This document shows positions 1 to 8,450 of a stretch of DNA of 60,608 bases, piece after piece. The stretch is from Anaeromyxobacter terrae. Lineage in GTDB: Bacteria > Myxococcota > Myxococcia > Myxococcales > Anaeromyxobacteraceae. How positions within the stretch are numbered: position 1 is the first letter of the stretch; every line of letters begins with the position of its first letter. The stretch is taken from contig NZ_JALCYY010000032.1 of NCBI RefSeq assembly GCF_022690685.1, forward strand, positions 1 through 60,608. Reading direction: 5' to 3'. The notes beneath the pieces are model-generated. The model was not told the origin of the DNA. It ran no database searches and saw nothing but the letters and a program-made list of their open reading frames with translations. The translations under genes and the position numbers were made by a program.

Positions 1-997
1 CCCGCGTCTCGGCGCCGCTCGCGCCGTCCGCCGGGGGCGCGACGCGCGACGCGCCGGAGAGCGACAGCGCGGGCGAGGGGGTCGCGTTCGGCGGGAGCAC
101 GAACGCCGGTCCGAGCGCCCCCGCGAGATCCGCGCGGAGCGCGCTCGCGCAGGGGTGGCGCTCGTCGGCCTCCTTCGCGCAGGCCCGCGCGATCGCCGCG
201 ACGAGCGCGGGGTACGCGCCGAGGTCGGGACGCGGATCGGTGAGCGGCGGCACCGGCCGCGTGGCCTGCATCATGAGGAGCGCGCGCGGCTCGTCGGCCT
301 TGAACGGGTGGCGGCCGGCGAGCATCCGCCAGGCGATGAGGCCGACCGCGTAGAGGTCGGCGCGCGCGTCCACCTCGCCCCCGAGCGCCTGCTCCGGCGC
401 GAGGTACTCGGGCGTGCCGACCACGACGCCGGCCTGCGTGGCGCTCCCGCTCGCGGGGTCGGCGATCTTCGCGATGCCGAAGTCGAGGAGCTTCGTCACC
501 TCGCGCCCGTTCGCGGTCCTCGCGAGGAACACGTTCTCCGGCTTGAGATCGCGATGCACGACGCCGAGCGCGTGCGCCGCCTCGAGCCCCGCGCACACCT
601 GCCAGAGCACCGGGACGGCCTCCTCCGGGGACAGGAAGCCCTCCCGCCGGAGCCGGTCGAAGAGGCTCTCGCCGGAGAGGAGCTCCATGACCAGGAAGAG
701 CCAGCCGTCCGGGCTGCGCCCGAAGTCCGTGACGCGGACGATGTTGTCGTGCTCGAGCGCGCTCGCGATCTCGGCCTCGCGCCGGAACCGCTCGACGAGA
801 TCGGGCGACGCGGAGAGATCGGGGCGGAGGACCTTCACCGCCACGTCCTTGCGCAGGTGGACGTGCCGGGCGCGGAACACCGCGCCCATGCCGCCGGTGG
901 CGAGGTGCGCGACGAGCTCGTACCGTCCGTCGAGGACGGAGCCGAGGAGCGACGCGGGCTCGAACCGGGACACCTGCGGCTGTGCGGGGTCGGACAC
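1..997 (-). CDS. Serine/threonine protein kinase (Hanks type), C-terminus cut by window edge
   Basis: Read from a GTG at 997, the protein opens with about 22 residues and then a complete kinase core. It has a glycine-rich loop (ATGGMGAV, residues 33-40), VAVK with the ATP-binding Lys55, the catalytic loop HRDLKPEN (148-155), DFG at 172-174 and GTPEYLAPEQ as activation segment and APE motif. The ORF is still open at base 1, so the region after the kinase domain, which in myxobacterial kinases often carries a membrane anchor or sensor, is not visible. It phosphorylates Ser/Thr on unknown partners. The family is certain; the start is less so, because no Shine-Dalgarno precedes the GTG. Confidence 0.93.
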   Translation of the reverse strand, partial: MSDPAQPQVSRFEPASLLGSVLDGRYELVAHLATGGMGAVFRARHVHLRKDVAVKVLRPDLSASPDLVERFRREAEIASALEHDNIVRVTDFGRSPDGWLFLVMELLSGESLFDRLRREGFLSPEEAVPVLWQVCAGLEAAHALGVVHRDLKPENVFLARTANGREVTKLLDFGIAKIADPASGSATQAGVVVGTPEYLAPEQALGGEVDARADLYAVGLIAWRMLAGRHPFKADEPRALLMMQATRPVPPLTDPRPDLGAYPALVAAIARACAKEADERHPCASALRADLAGALGPAFVLPPNATPSPALSLSGASRVAPPADGASGAETR

Positions 998-1007
998 CTG
1001 AGGCGGG

Positions 1008-1013
1008 ATTCTA
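1008..1013 (-). promoter_or_regulatory. Possible -10 box for the kinase gene
   Basis: On the minus strand TAGAAT ends only 10 bases before the GTG start at 997. Transcription would begin within a few bases of the start codon, giving a nearly leaderless mRNA. No convincing -35 is seen, so this is tentative. Confidence 0.3.
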
Positions 1014-1152
1014 CTCCACCCCTCGTGTGCCCGGCGCCGCGCCCGGTGTCGGGTATCCGAGGGGCGAGGGCGGTGCGGGCGGCGCGCATCACCTACACCG
1101 GCCTCCGGCGTCGGTCGCCCCGGTCGAGGAGGCGCCCGGCTCGCGAGTGGCG

Positions 1153-2319
1153 TCAGGCCGCCTTGCCGCGCGGCGAGACCGCCGCGAGGAGGGCGCGCTC
1201 GAGCCGCGCGGCGACGTGGCTCCAGAGGAAGCGGGCCGCGACGCGGTCGCGGCCGCGAGCGCCCATGGCGCGTGCGCGCGCTGGATCGGCGAGGAGGCGC
1301 TCCAGCGCGTGCGCGAGGGCCCCCGCGTCGCCGGGTGGCACGAGGAGCCCCGTCTCGCCGTCCCTCACGATCTCGGGCACCGCCTCGTGGTCGGGGCCGA
1401 CGCAGGGCAGAGCGCACGCCATCGCGTCGAGGAACGCGAGGCCGAACGGCTCGCGCAGGGAGGGCATGGCGAAGACCGTCGCCTGCGCGAAGAGGGCGGG
1501 CAGCTCGTCGAGCTCGACGGGGCCGAGCCAGTGTCCCCGCTCCGGGAGCGGCGGTGGGGAGGCCGGGCCGGCGACGAGCAGCCGCGCGCGCGGCTCGAGC
1601 CGGCGCAGCCGCGCGAACGCCTCCGCCAGCACCAGGCCGCCCTTGCGGTCGAAGTCGCGGCCGACGAACAGGATCGTCCGCCCGTCGTCCCGGCGCGGTG
1701 CGTCGCCCGGGAACAGGTTCGCGCCCGCGCCCACCACGCGGACGTGCGCCGGATCGGCGCCGTAGTCGGCGACGAGGGAGCGCGCGACGTTCTCGCTGAA
1801 GGTCGCGAGGAGGCGGGCGCGGCGGTAGAGCGCCGTCTCCCGCGCGCGCCAGGCGTCGCCGTAGTCGAGTGGCGCGGCGAGCCCGGCCGCCGGCCAGGGC
1901 GGGCTCCTCATCGCGAGCGCCCGTGTGTGATCGAGGAGAAGCGCGTACGGGTACGGCGCCGGCAGCCCCGGCGCGAAGAGCGCGCCGTTCTGCAGCACGA
2001 GCTGCGGCGGCGGATCGAGGGCGCGCAGGGCCTCGCCGGCGCGGAGCGCGTGGTGATCGAACGCGAACGGCGTGTTCCAGCGGTGCTCGAGCGCGCGGCG
2101 CTCGAGGCCGAAGCGCGCGGCGGCGACGGCGAGGCTCAGGGCGACCCCGGGAAGGGGGCGCAGCCGGCGGGTCACCGGGTCGCGCGGCTCGAGATCACCC
2201 GTGGCCTCGACGAGCCGGACCTCATGTCCCCGCGCCTCGAGCGCCCGCGCGACCTGGCGGGTGACGCCGCTCTGCGCGCCGTAGTGGACGTATGCGATGG
2301 ACAGCCGGCCGGTGCGCAA
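1153..2319 (-). CDS. GT4-family glycosyltransferase
   Basis: A 388-residue GT-B enzyme that transfers a sugar from a nucleotide donor, probably to a surface glycan. The C-terminal donor domain shows GRDFDRKGG, a glycine-rich VAGP segment, and EPFGLAFLD where family 4 enzymes have E-x7-E; here the second acidic residue is Asp. The N-terminal domain opens with LSIAYVHYGAQSG, the usual first strand and Gly loop. I chose the TTG at 2319 because a GGGGGG Shine-Dalgarno lies just upstream and homology begins there; the frame stays open further upstream but would overlap queF. It lies 71 bases downstream of queF on the same strand and could share its transcript. Confidence 0.85.
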   Translation of the reverse strand: MRTGRLSIAYVHYGAQSGVTRQVARALEARGHEVRLVEATGDLEPRDPVTRRLRPLPGVALSLAVAAARFGLERRALEHRWNTPFAFDHHALRAGEALRALDPPPQLVLQNGALFAPGLPAPYPYALLLDHTRALAMRSPPWPAAGLAAPLDYGDAWRARETALYRRARLLATFSENVARSLVADYGADPAHVRVVGAGANLFPGDAPRRDDGRTILFVGRDFDRKGGLVLAEAFARLRRLEPRARLLVAGPASPPPLPERGHWLGPVELDELPALFAQATVFAMPSLREPFGLAFLDAMACALPCVGPDHEAVPEIVRDGETGLLVPPGDAGALAHALERLLADPARARAMGARGRDRVAARFLWSHVAARLERALLAAVSPRGKAA

Positions 2320-2390
2320 CGCGTCCCCCCCAGGGGAAAGCTGGGCTGAGAGGGAGGGGAGGGGAACCCCGTGCGACCGGGCGGCGTCTC

Positions 2391-2759
2391 TTACGCGCCG
2401 GCCGGACGCTCGCCGTGGCGCGCGGTGACCACCGTGTGGATGCCGCCGCGGACCGCGAAGTCGCCCACCACCTCGATCCAGCGGGGCTGGATCGCGCGGA
2501 CGATGTCGTCGCAGATCCGGTTCGTCACCGCCTCGTGGAACGTGCCCTCGTCGCGGAAGCTCCACAGGTAGAGCTTCAGGCTCTTGAGCTCCACGCACCG
2601 CTCCGCCGGAACGTAGCGGAGCCGGATGGTGGCGAAATCCGGCTGCCCGGTCACCGGGCACACGCAGGTGAATTCCGGGCACTCCATCGCGATCTCGTAG
2701 GGGCGCTCGGGCTTCGGGTTCGGGAAGGTGTCCAGCTCTCGGGAGGGCTTCGTCGGCAT
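2391..2759 (-). CDS. queF: NADPH-dependent 7-cyano-7-deazaguanine reductase QueF
   Basis: Reduces preQ0 to preQ1 with two NADPH in the queuosine tRNA-modification pathway, in the cytoplasm. At 122 residues it is a single-domain type I QueF. The [11 protein letters not shown] segment carries the catalytic Cys (which forms the thioimide with preQ0) and the nearby Asp, and the QueF signature is seen as [20 protein letters not shown]. The ATG start fits family length. No other queuosine gene lies nearby. The start faces the divergent microprotein gene across about 210 bases that contain a strong hairpin. Confidence 0.95.
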   Translation of the reverse strand: MPTKPSRELDTFPNPKPERPYEIAMECPEFTCVCPVTGQPDFATIRLRYVPAERCVELKSLKLYLWSFRDEGTFHEAVTNRICDDIVRAIQPRWIEVVGDFAVRGGIHTVVTARHGERPAGA

Positions 2760-2827
2760 GGCGGCGTGGTTCTTTCGGGCGAGGGAGCCCGGGATTAGGT
2801 CCTACGTGTGGACTGTCGGGATTTCGA

Positions 2828-2859
2828 GGCCGGCACTGGAAAGTCTACAGGTGCCGGCC
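2828..2859. promoter_or_regulatory. Perfect inverted repeat between queF and the divergent microprotein gene
   Basis: GGCCGGCAC at 2828-2836 is repeated in inverse complement as GTGCCGGCC at 2851-2859, with a 14-base spacer. It lies about 70 bases upstream of queF and 110 bases upstream of the plus-strand gene. An operator or a structured leader is more likely than a terminator, since it sits between two gene starts and has no T-run. Confidence 0.5.
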
Positions 2860-2969
2860 CCCTTGATCGAGCCAAGCCCCTGTAACGCCGACCGTCCGCG
2901 CGAGGCAAGCGGTTTGCTAGTAGGGAGAGGACGAGCACGCCACGCCGAATCGCCCCCACCGGAGGGACC

Positions 2970-3167
2970 ATGAAGGCCAACCGCCCCCGTCGTTCCGAGA
3001 AGAGCAACGCTCCCCGCCGGCTCGTCACCACCCTCGGAGAGCTGATCTCCGCCGCCTACGAATCCGTTCCGGGGATCGGCGATCAGCGTCTCGAGCGCGC
3101 GCTCGAGCTCCTGACGCACTCGCCCCTCGCCCGCCACATGAGCCCTCACGTGGAGTTCGTCCGCTAG
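2970..3167 (+). CDS. 65-residue basic microprotein of unknown function
   Basis: I do not recognise this protein. It has a strong Shine-Dalgarno (GGAGG, 5 bases before the ATG) and ends 84 bases before a clear intrinsic terminator, so it looks like an independent and well-translated unit. The first 17 residues are Lys/Arg/Ser-rich (MKANRPRRSEKSNAPRR). The rest is predicted mostly helical, with LGELISAAYE and LERALELLTHSP. There is no signal peptide, membrane segment or cysteine. The compact basic and helical layout would suit a nucleic-acid- or protein-binding role, but that is inference only. Confidence 0.7.
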   Translation: MKANRPRRSEKSNAPRRLVTTLGELISAAYESVPGIGDQRLERALELLTHSPLARHMSPHVEFVR

Positions 3168-3251
3168 CGGTCCACCCCCTGCGCGGCGCCCAGGCTCCGC
3201 CTGCGACCGGAGCCCGCGCCGCGGACGGCGGCCGACGAGACTTCACACCGA

Positions 3252-3288
3252 CCGGGCCTGGCGCCACGCGCCGGGCCCGGCGCCTTTT
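3252..3288 (+). terminator. Intrinsic terminator of the microprotein gene
   Basis: CCGGGCCTGGCGC (3252-3264) pairs with GCGCCGGGCCCGG (3268-3280) over 13 pairs, one a G-T wobble, around a CAC loop, followed by CGCCTTTT. Confidence 0.8.
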
Positions 3289-3444
3289 CGGGCGCGGCGT
3301 TCGCGAGCGAAGCGTAACGGGGGCGCAGCGAAGCGATCAGCAGGGAGGGGCCCCGTCGCGAAGCGACGGGGAGGGACGCAGTCCCTCCCGGCGGGGAGCC
3401 TTCGCGTTCCGGCGAACGCCGGCGCGAAGGCTCACGGGCCCCGC
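3289..3444. other. Gene-free segment holding three stacked hairpins
   Basis: The gap 3168-3516 holds no gene. Besides the terminator at 3252 and the repeat at 3445, it contains three back-to-back palindromes: CCCCGTCGC/GCGACGGGG (3351-3371), GGAGGGAC/GTCCCTCC (3370-3388), and a long nested one at 3398-3431 (GCCTTCGCG outer, CCGGCG inner). They could end transcription from both sides or form a structured RNA. Confidence 0.6.
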
Positions 3445-3509
3445 CGAGCAGGGGTGGGGCCCCGACGACGGCGGCCAGCCGTCGGCGGGGCGGGGGCGCA
3501 GCCCCCGTC
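3445..3509 (-). repeat. 65-bp GC-rich palindromic 3'-end repeat, copy 1
   Basis: Identical over all 65 bases to 35542-35606. Read on the minus strand it starts 7 bases after the OPT stop codon with GACGGGGGCTGCGCCCCC and continues through a second palindrome, GACGGCTGGCCGCCGTC. Related copies follow genes at 16028 and 20558. Confidence 0.85.
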
Positions 3510-3516
3510 TGATCGT

Positions 3517-5271
3517 TCAAAAGGCCGCGAGAAGCGCGAGGAAGAGCAGCACGAGCGCCTCGCCGGTGATGAAGCCCGACGCGAGCGGCGTCGCGAAGAC
3601 CTCCTCGGTGCGCGGGCTGAGGCGCCGCCACAGATCCTGGCCGATCCCGCCGATCACCATCGGCACCACCGCGAAGCCCGGGATGAGCGCGCCGAGGCCG
3701 ATGGCGGTGGGCGAGGGCACGTAGCGGCCGAAGCGCGGGTTCGACTCGAGGACCGTCAGGATCACCCCCGCGACGAGCGCGATGACGAGCGCCACGAGCG
3801 CGCTCGCGGGCAGCGCGCCGAAGCCCTTCGAGAGGAGCTCGGCGAAGCCCGCCCACTTCACGGAGATGGGGGAGGTGAGCCCGCCCTCGCCGCCGATGCC
3901 GTAGCGGGCCCGCACCGCCGGGTAGGCGATCGCCACCGCCGCTGCGCCGATGGGCACCCCGATGAGCTGCAGGTAGGTGAGGTTGCGGTTCGTCGAGCCG
4001 ACGATCCGGCCGGCCCGGTAGTCCTGCATGAGGTGCTCGCCGTTCGCGGCCACCGCGCCGCTCATCCCCGAGCCGATCATGTTGATCGGCACGTGGCCGG
4101 GCGCGAGCACGGCGAACACCGCCTGCATCACGTTCGCCATGGCGGAGATGGGCGCCCAGTTCGTCTCGCCGAGCACGCGGATGCCGACGAGCATGAGGAC
4201 GATGGAGAGGAGCACCGAGACGGCGGAGAGCCAGAGCGGGAAGCCGAGCGAGATCTTCTGCACGGCGGCGAGCACGACCCCACAGGCGAGCGCGCCCCAG
4301 ACGACCCAGCGCATGGGGAAGTCGCCGCCCGCGTCCGCCTCCTTGCCGGACAGGCCGTGGAAGGTCTTCGCGATGACCTTCCACTTGAGGGCGAGCGCGG
4401 TGAGGCCGCCGGACACCATGAGGCCGGTCGCCGGCCACATGATCCACCGCTGCAGCACCGCGTTGAACGTGAGCTCCGGGACGAGGCCGCGCGCGAGGAG
4501 CTGCTCCGGAGCGACGAGCCACGCGAGCACCATGCCGGTCGCCATCGAGAGCGTCACGCGCAGCCCGACGAGGATGCCGGCCCCGAGCGACAGCACGCCG
4601 ACCTCCGTCCCGATCCGGAGCGCCTCCGCGTGCGGCGTGAGGAAGCGGAACGCGAAGGTGTCCGGGATCCACCCGAGCGACTGGCGGAGCACCGTGAGGC
4701 CGGCGGAGAGCGCGCCGCCGATGCCGAGCGCGGCGACGCGCGGGCCGGCCTGCTTCGGCCCCTCGTCGAGGACGAGCAGCGTCTCCCCGGCGGCGGTGCC
4801 GTCCGCGAAGGGGAGGTTCTCCTCGTCGATGTAGTGCTTGCGCAGCGGGACCGCGAGCAGGACGCCGAGGAGGCCCGAGGGCGCGAGCCAGGCGAAGATC
4901 TGCAGGCTCGAGAGGTGCAGGTTCAACAGCCCCCGCTGGTTCAGCATGTCGATGGCGGCGAGCACCACGGCCATGAAGCCGACGCCCGAGCCGGCGGCGG
5001 TCCCGGCGGTCTGGACGAGGTTGTTCTCCCAGCGCGTCCCGCGCCTGCCCGTGATCCGCCCGATGATCGTGATGAGGATGAAGCCGAGGAACGCGCTCAC
5101 CACGGAGATGTTCGGTCCGTAGCCGATGCGCAGCACCACCGTCGGCTCGGCCGCACCCATGAGCGCGGCGACGAGGACGGCGATCGCGATCGCGCGGGCG
5201 GTCAGCTCGCGCTTCGCGCCGGCGGACGGCAGGACGGGGGTCGGCAGGGTCGAGGCAGAGGGCTCGCGCAT
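3517..5271 (-). CDS. OPT-family oligopeptide/metal-chelate transporter
   Basis: A 584-residue polytopic inner-membrane protein of the oligopeptide transporter family, which moves peptides or metal-siderophore complexes with protons. Hydrophobic segments run throughout, beginning with AIAIAVLVAALMGAA and SAFLGFILITIIGR, and the C-terminal half contains further long helices ending in LVLLFLALLAAF. Length and helix density fit bacterial OPT members. Substrate cannot be told. It appears to be a single-gene unit; the stop is followed at once by a copy of the 3'-end repeat (TGAACGATCA, then the GC palindrome). Confidence 0.85.
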   Translation of the reverse strand: MREPSASTLPTPVLPSAGAKRELTARAIAIAVLVAALMGAAEPTVVLRIGYGPNISVVSAFLGFILITIIGRITGRRGTRWENNLVQTAGTAAGSGVGFMAVVLAAIDMLNQRGLLNLHLSSLQIFAWLAPSGLLGVLLAVPLRKHYIDEENLPFADGTAAGETLLVLDEGPKQAGPRVAALGIGGALSAGLTVLRQSLGWIPDTFAFRFLTPHAEALRIGTEVGVLSLGAGILVGLRVTLSMATGMVLAWLVAPEQLLARGLVPELTFNAVLQRWIMWPATGLMVSGGLTALALKWKVIAKTFHGLSGKEADAGGDFPMRWVVWGALACGVVLAAVQKISLGFPLWLSAVSVLLSIVLMLVGIRVLGETNWAPISAMANVMQAVFAVLAPGHVPINMIGSGMSGAVAANGEHLMQDYRAGRIVGSTNRNLTYLQLIGVPIGAAAVAIAYPAVRARYGIGGEGGLTSPISVKWAGFAELLSKGFGALPASALVALVIALVAGVILTVLESNPRFGRYVPSPTAIGLGALIPGFAVVPMVIGGIGQDLWRRLSPRTEEVFATPLASGFITGEALVLLFLALLAAF

Positions 5272-5332
5272 GTGGGGCGAGACTCTATCCTCCCCCTTGG
5301 AGGCGGGCCAACGGGAGCTACGGCCCGCTGCG

Positions 5333-6970
5333 TCACGGCGCGGCGCGTACGCCGAGCGCGGCGGAGGAGGCCGGGATGGCGGGCGAGCGAGGCAGCACGG
5401 ACGCCGGGATCGCGGGGGACCGCCCCGGGGGCGCGGCCGCGACCGGCTCCTCCGTCGGGGCGGGGTGGATCGGCAGGTAGAGGTGGTAGCGCCCGTACCG
5501 CTCGGCGAGCCGGTAGTGGCGCGCGACCTCCCCGACGACCTCGAGTCCGAGGTTCCCGCGGTCGTACCAGCGGCGCGCCCCGGGCGCGTCGAGGTCCTGG
5601 AAGAGGACCACCGCGGCGAACTCGTCGCGCCGGAGCCCGTCGAGGAGCGGTCGCGCGAGGGCGGGGTCGCGCTCGGAGGCGAGGCGGAACATCCAGGTGT
5701 CGAGCACGAACGGCCGCTGGCCTGCGAGGAGCGGCAGGAGCGGGTCCTCGGAGAGGAGGGCCCCCGGCGGGAGCGCGGCGGCGACGGCGCGCAGCTCGCC
5801 GAGGCGCGAGCGGCCGAGATCCTCCCGCGCCATCCCGGCGACCACCACGACGCCGAGCGCGCACGTCACCGGCGCGAGCCCGCGCGCGATGCTCCCCGCG
5901 GTGCCGCGCGCGCGCCAGGCGACGCCGAGCGAGAGCGCCGCGGCGACCTCCACCTCGACGAGGTGATTCACGCCGGTGCCGGGCGACGCGTACACCACCA
6001 CGAGCGCTGCGAGCGCCGCACCGAGCCAGAGCGCCGGCAGGAGCGCCGGGCGCGCGGCGCCGCGGCGGGAGGCGCGCACGTGGCCGCGTGACCCGGCGAG
6101 GGCGGCGGCGACAGCAGCGCCGAGGAGCCCGATGGCCGCAGGATCCTCGACCGCGATCTCGTGGGCGAGGCGGGCGGGCGCCACGACGAGATCGCGCACC
6201 GAGCCGCCGCCCGCGGCGGTCGCCTCCACGATCTCGAAGAAGCGGCCGTCCGAGATCGCGTTCGTGAGACCGAGCACCGCCACCATGGCGGCGGCGACGG
6301 CCGCCCCGAGCGTGAGCGCTGCCCTCCGCTCGCGCCGGATGAGCAGCCAGGCGACGGCGGCGGCCGGCGCGGTGAGCGCGGTGGGCTTCGCCGCGAAGCC
6401 GAGCGCGAACAGGAACGCGGCCGCGGCGAGCGCCCGGCGCGACGGTCCGCGCGCCAGCGCCGCGAGGCCGAGCGTGCCGAGCCCGACGGGCAGGAGGTCG
6501 TAGCGGATGGACGACAGCGAGTACTGGGTCGCGAACGTGCCGAGGGTGAGCGCGGCGAGCGCCGCCCCGGGCGCGCGCGGTAGGCCCGCGCGGCGGAGCA
6601 GGAGGTACGCGGCCGTGACGGAGAGGATCCCCGTCGCGAGCGACAGGGCGTAGCCCGCGCCGATGAGGTCGAGCCCGGCCCGCCGCAGCGCCGCGTGCGC
6701 CGCGAAGGCGAGCGGGAACCAGCGCGTCCCGCCGTAGCCGACGTCCGGGTCGAGCATGGGCCGGTAGAACCGGCCGTGCGCGAGATCGTCGGCGAGCGCC
6801 ATCCATGCGCCCGAGACGTGGTTGAGCGCGTTGCCGCTCTCCCACGCGGCGGGGAGGCGCGCGGCGGTGGCGAGGCCCAGCGCCGCCGCGGCGAGGAGGA
6901 GCGTCCAGAGGTTCCCGCGGCGCATCACCACGACGGTGCGCGCTCGGTGGTCCAGCGACGAGCCCGGCAC
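5333..6970 (-). CDS. Multispanning membrane protein, GT39/DUF2029-like glycosyltransferase candidate
   Basis: About 545 residues, starting at GTG 6970; an ATG at 6925 just before LWTLLLAAAALG is the alternative. Roughly ten hydrophobic helices follow, and the protein ends in a Pro/Ala-rich cytoplasmic or periplasmic tail. The layout matches polyprenyl-phosphate-dependent integral membrane glycosyltransferases (GT-C fold), including an acidic pair early in the sequence (MLDPDVGYGG), but no diagnostic motif settles this. It lies 4 bases after the flippase gene, so the two are surely co-transcribed and may act on the same lipid-linked sugar. Confidence 0.65.
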   Translation of the reverse strand: MPGSSLDHRARTVVVMRRGNLWTLLLAAAALGLATAARLPAAWESGNALNHVSGAWMALADDLAHGRFYRPMLDPDVGYGGTRWFPLAFAAHAALRRAGLDLIGAGYALSLATGILSVTAAYLLLRRAGLPRAPGAALAALTLGTFATQYSLSSIRYDLLPVGLGTLGLAALARGPSRRALAAAAFLFALGFAAKPTALTAPAAAVAWLLIRRERRAALTLGAAVAAAMVAVLGLTNAISDGRFFEIVEATAAGGGSVRDLVVAPARLAHEIAVEDPAAIGLLGAAVAAALAGSRGHVRASRRGAARPALLPALWLGAALAALVVVYASPGTGVNHLVEVEVAAALSLGVAWRARGTAGSIARGLAPVTCALGVVVVAGMAREDLGRSRLGELRAVAAALPPGALLSEDPLLPLLAGQRPFVLDTWMFRLASERDPALARPLLDGLRRDEFAAVVLFQDLDAPGARRWYDRGNLGLEVVGEVARHYRLAERYGRYHLYLPIHPAPTEEPVAAAPPGRSPAIPASVLPRSPAIPASSAALGVRAAP

Positions 6971-6974
6971 GGGG

Positions 6975-8450
6975 TCATGGCTCCGACGGAGCCGCGACCG
7001 TGCGGGCGCGGCGCGCTGCGAAGAGCGAGATCCAGCCGGCGGGCAGCCAGCCGCGCGCCCACGACAGGCCGAGGTACGCGGCGGCGAACGCGCCGCACGC
7101 GGCGGCGACGCGCAGCACGAGCGGCGCGTCGAGCGTGCGCACCACGAGCCAGGCGGGCGCCATCCCGAACCCCGTCGCCGCGAGCTGCCGGGCGAGCGCC
7201 CGCACGGGCAGGATGCGGGCGAGCGGCACCTCGAACAGCCGGGCGGCGCGCCGCAGCATGAGCGCGCGGGCGAGCGCCTCGGCGACGATCCAGCCGCCGA
7301 GCGCGCCGATCGGCCCGGCCGCGCGCAGCCCGCCGACGACGAGCGGGACGGTGGCGGCGAGCTTCGCGGCGGAGAGCACGACCATGTAGCCGGTCTGGGC
7401 GCGCGCCCGCATCACGCCGTCGAGCGGCAGCGCGGCGAGCGCCACCGAGAGGACGCCGAGCCGGAAGAGCGGCACCGCCTCGAGGTAGCGGGCCGAGAAG
7501 AGCAGCTCGATGAGCGCGGGCGCGATGACCGCGAGGAGGCCCATGAGCGGCAGGAACGCGAACGCGAGCTGCTGCACCGCCTCGTGGAAGAGCGGCAGCC
7601 CGGCGCGCGGCGGCCGCCCCGCGCCCTCGACCTCGGCGAGGCCGATCTGGAGCAGCTCCGAGACGGGCGTGTACAGGATGTCGACGACGGGGAGCTGGAA
7701 CGTGCCCACGCTGTAGACCGCGAACGCCGCCGCCGAGACCGCCCCCGCGACCACGTAATGGTGGAGCTGCTGCTGCGGGACGATGAGCAGGAAGGCGGCG
7801 CCGAACGGCAGCGCGTAGGCGGCCTGGCGGCGGAGCGCGGCCGCCGAGAAGCGGAGGCCGTGCGCGCGACCGAGCGCGGCGAAGGTCCAGACGGCGCGCA
7901 GGAGGTGGGCCGCCGTGATCCCGGCGAACACCGCCGCGACCGAGCCGCCGAGGAGGGCGGCGGCGAGGATCGCCGCTCCGCGCGCGACCTCGGTGAGCAG
8001 CCGCGCCAGCGCGGCCGCGCCGATGCGGCCGGACGCGTTCCAGGCGATGTCGAGCGGCGCGCCCGCGATCTGGAGGCCGGTGAAGGCGGCGACCCAGCGC
8101 AGGTTCCGGGTGAGCTCCGGGTTGTGGAACTGCCGATCGACGAGCGGCGCGCCGAGGAGGAGGAGCCCGGTCGCGACGAGCCCGAGCGCGAGGTGGAACC
8201 AGAGCGCCTGCGCGACGTGCGCGTCGCGCGCCCCGGGCTCTCGCGGCACGAAGTAGTAGAGGCTCATCGTCATGCCCATGGGCAGCACGAGCGCGAGCGT
8301 CTGGGCGAGGAGCCACGCCTGCTTGAACGTGCCGTAGGACGCGGGCACGAGGACGCGCGCGAGCACCATCGGGACCGCGAGCGTCAGGAGCGCGCCGGCG
8401 AGGCGCGCGACGAGCAGCGGACGGGCGCGGGTGAGGATCGACTCGGACAA
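6975..8450 (-). CDS. Polysaccharide/oligosaccharide flippase (Wzx-type, MOP superfamily)
   Basis: A 491-residue inner-membrane protein with about 12-14 helices. The N-terminal segment RPLLVARLAGALLTLAVP and the positions of VLVPASYGTFK and LPFGAAFLLIVPQQQLHHY are typical of Wzx-like flippases, which move undecaprenyl-linked glycan units across the membrane. The TTG at 8450 is chosen because AGAAGG lies 7 bases upstream; the frame remains open to 8588 but the extra residues are low-complexity Arg/Pro. The next gene, 4 bases on, is a putative membrane glycosyltransferase. Confidence 0.85.
   Translation of the reverse strand: MSESILTRARPLLVARLAGALLTLAVPMVLARVLVPASYGTFKQAWLLAQTLALVLPMGMTMSLYYFVPREPGARDAHVAQALWFHLALGLVATGLLLLGAPLVDRQFHNPELTRNLRWVAAFTGLQIAGAPLDIAWNASGRIGAAALARLLTEVARGAAILAAALLGGSVAAVFAGITAAHLLRAVWTFAALGRAHGLRFSAAALRRQAAYALPFGAAFLLIVPQQQLHHYVVAGAVSAAAFAVYSVGTFQLPVVDILYTPVSELLQIGLAEVEGAGRPPRAGLPLFHEAVQQLAFAFLPLMGLLAVIAPALIELLFSARYLEAVPLFRLGVLSVALAALPLDGVMRARAQTGYMVVLSAAKLAATVPLVVGGLRAAGPIGALGGWIVAEALARALMLRRAARLFEVPLARILPVRALARQLAATGFGMAPAWLVVRTLDAPLVLRVAAACGAFAAAYLGLSWARGWLPAGWISLFAARRARTVAAPSEP

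Noticed and set aside
2760-2969. preQ1 riboswitch upstream of queF
   Set aside because: No A-rich tail or conserved preQ1-binding stem-loop sequence was found; only an unrelated inverted repeat is present.
3454-6267. A very long plus-strand reading frame (over 900 codons) opposite the OPT and membrane-protein genes
   Set aside because: Its translation is low-complexity Arg/Glu/Ala with no domain; high GC at third positions creates long antisense frames. The minus-strand genes have clear family features.
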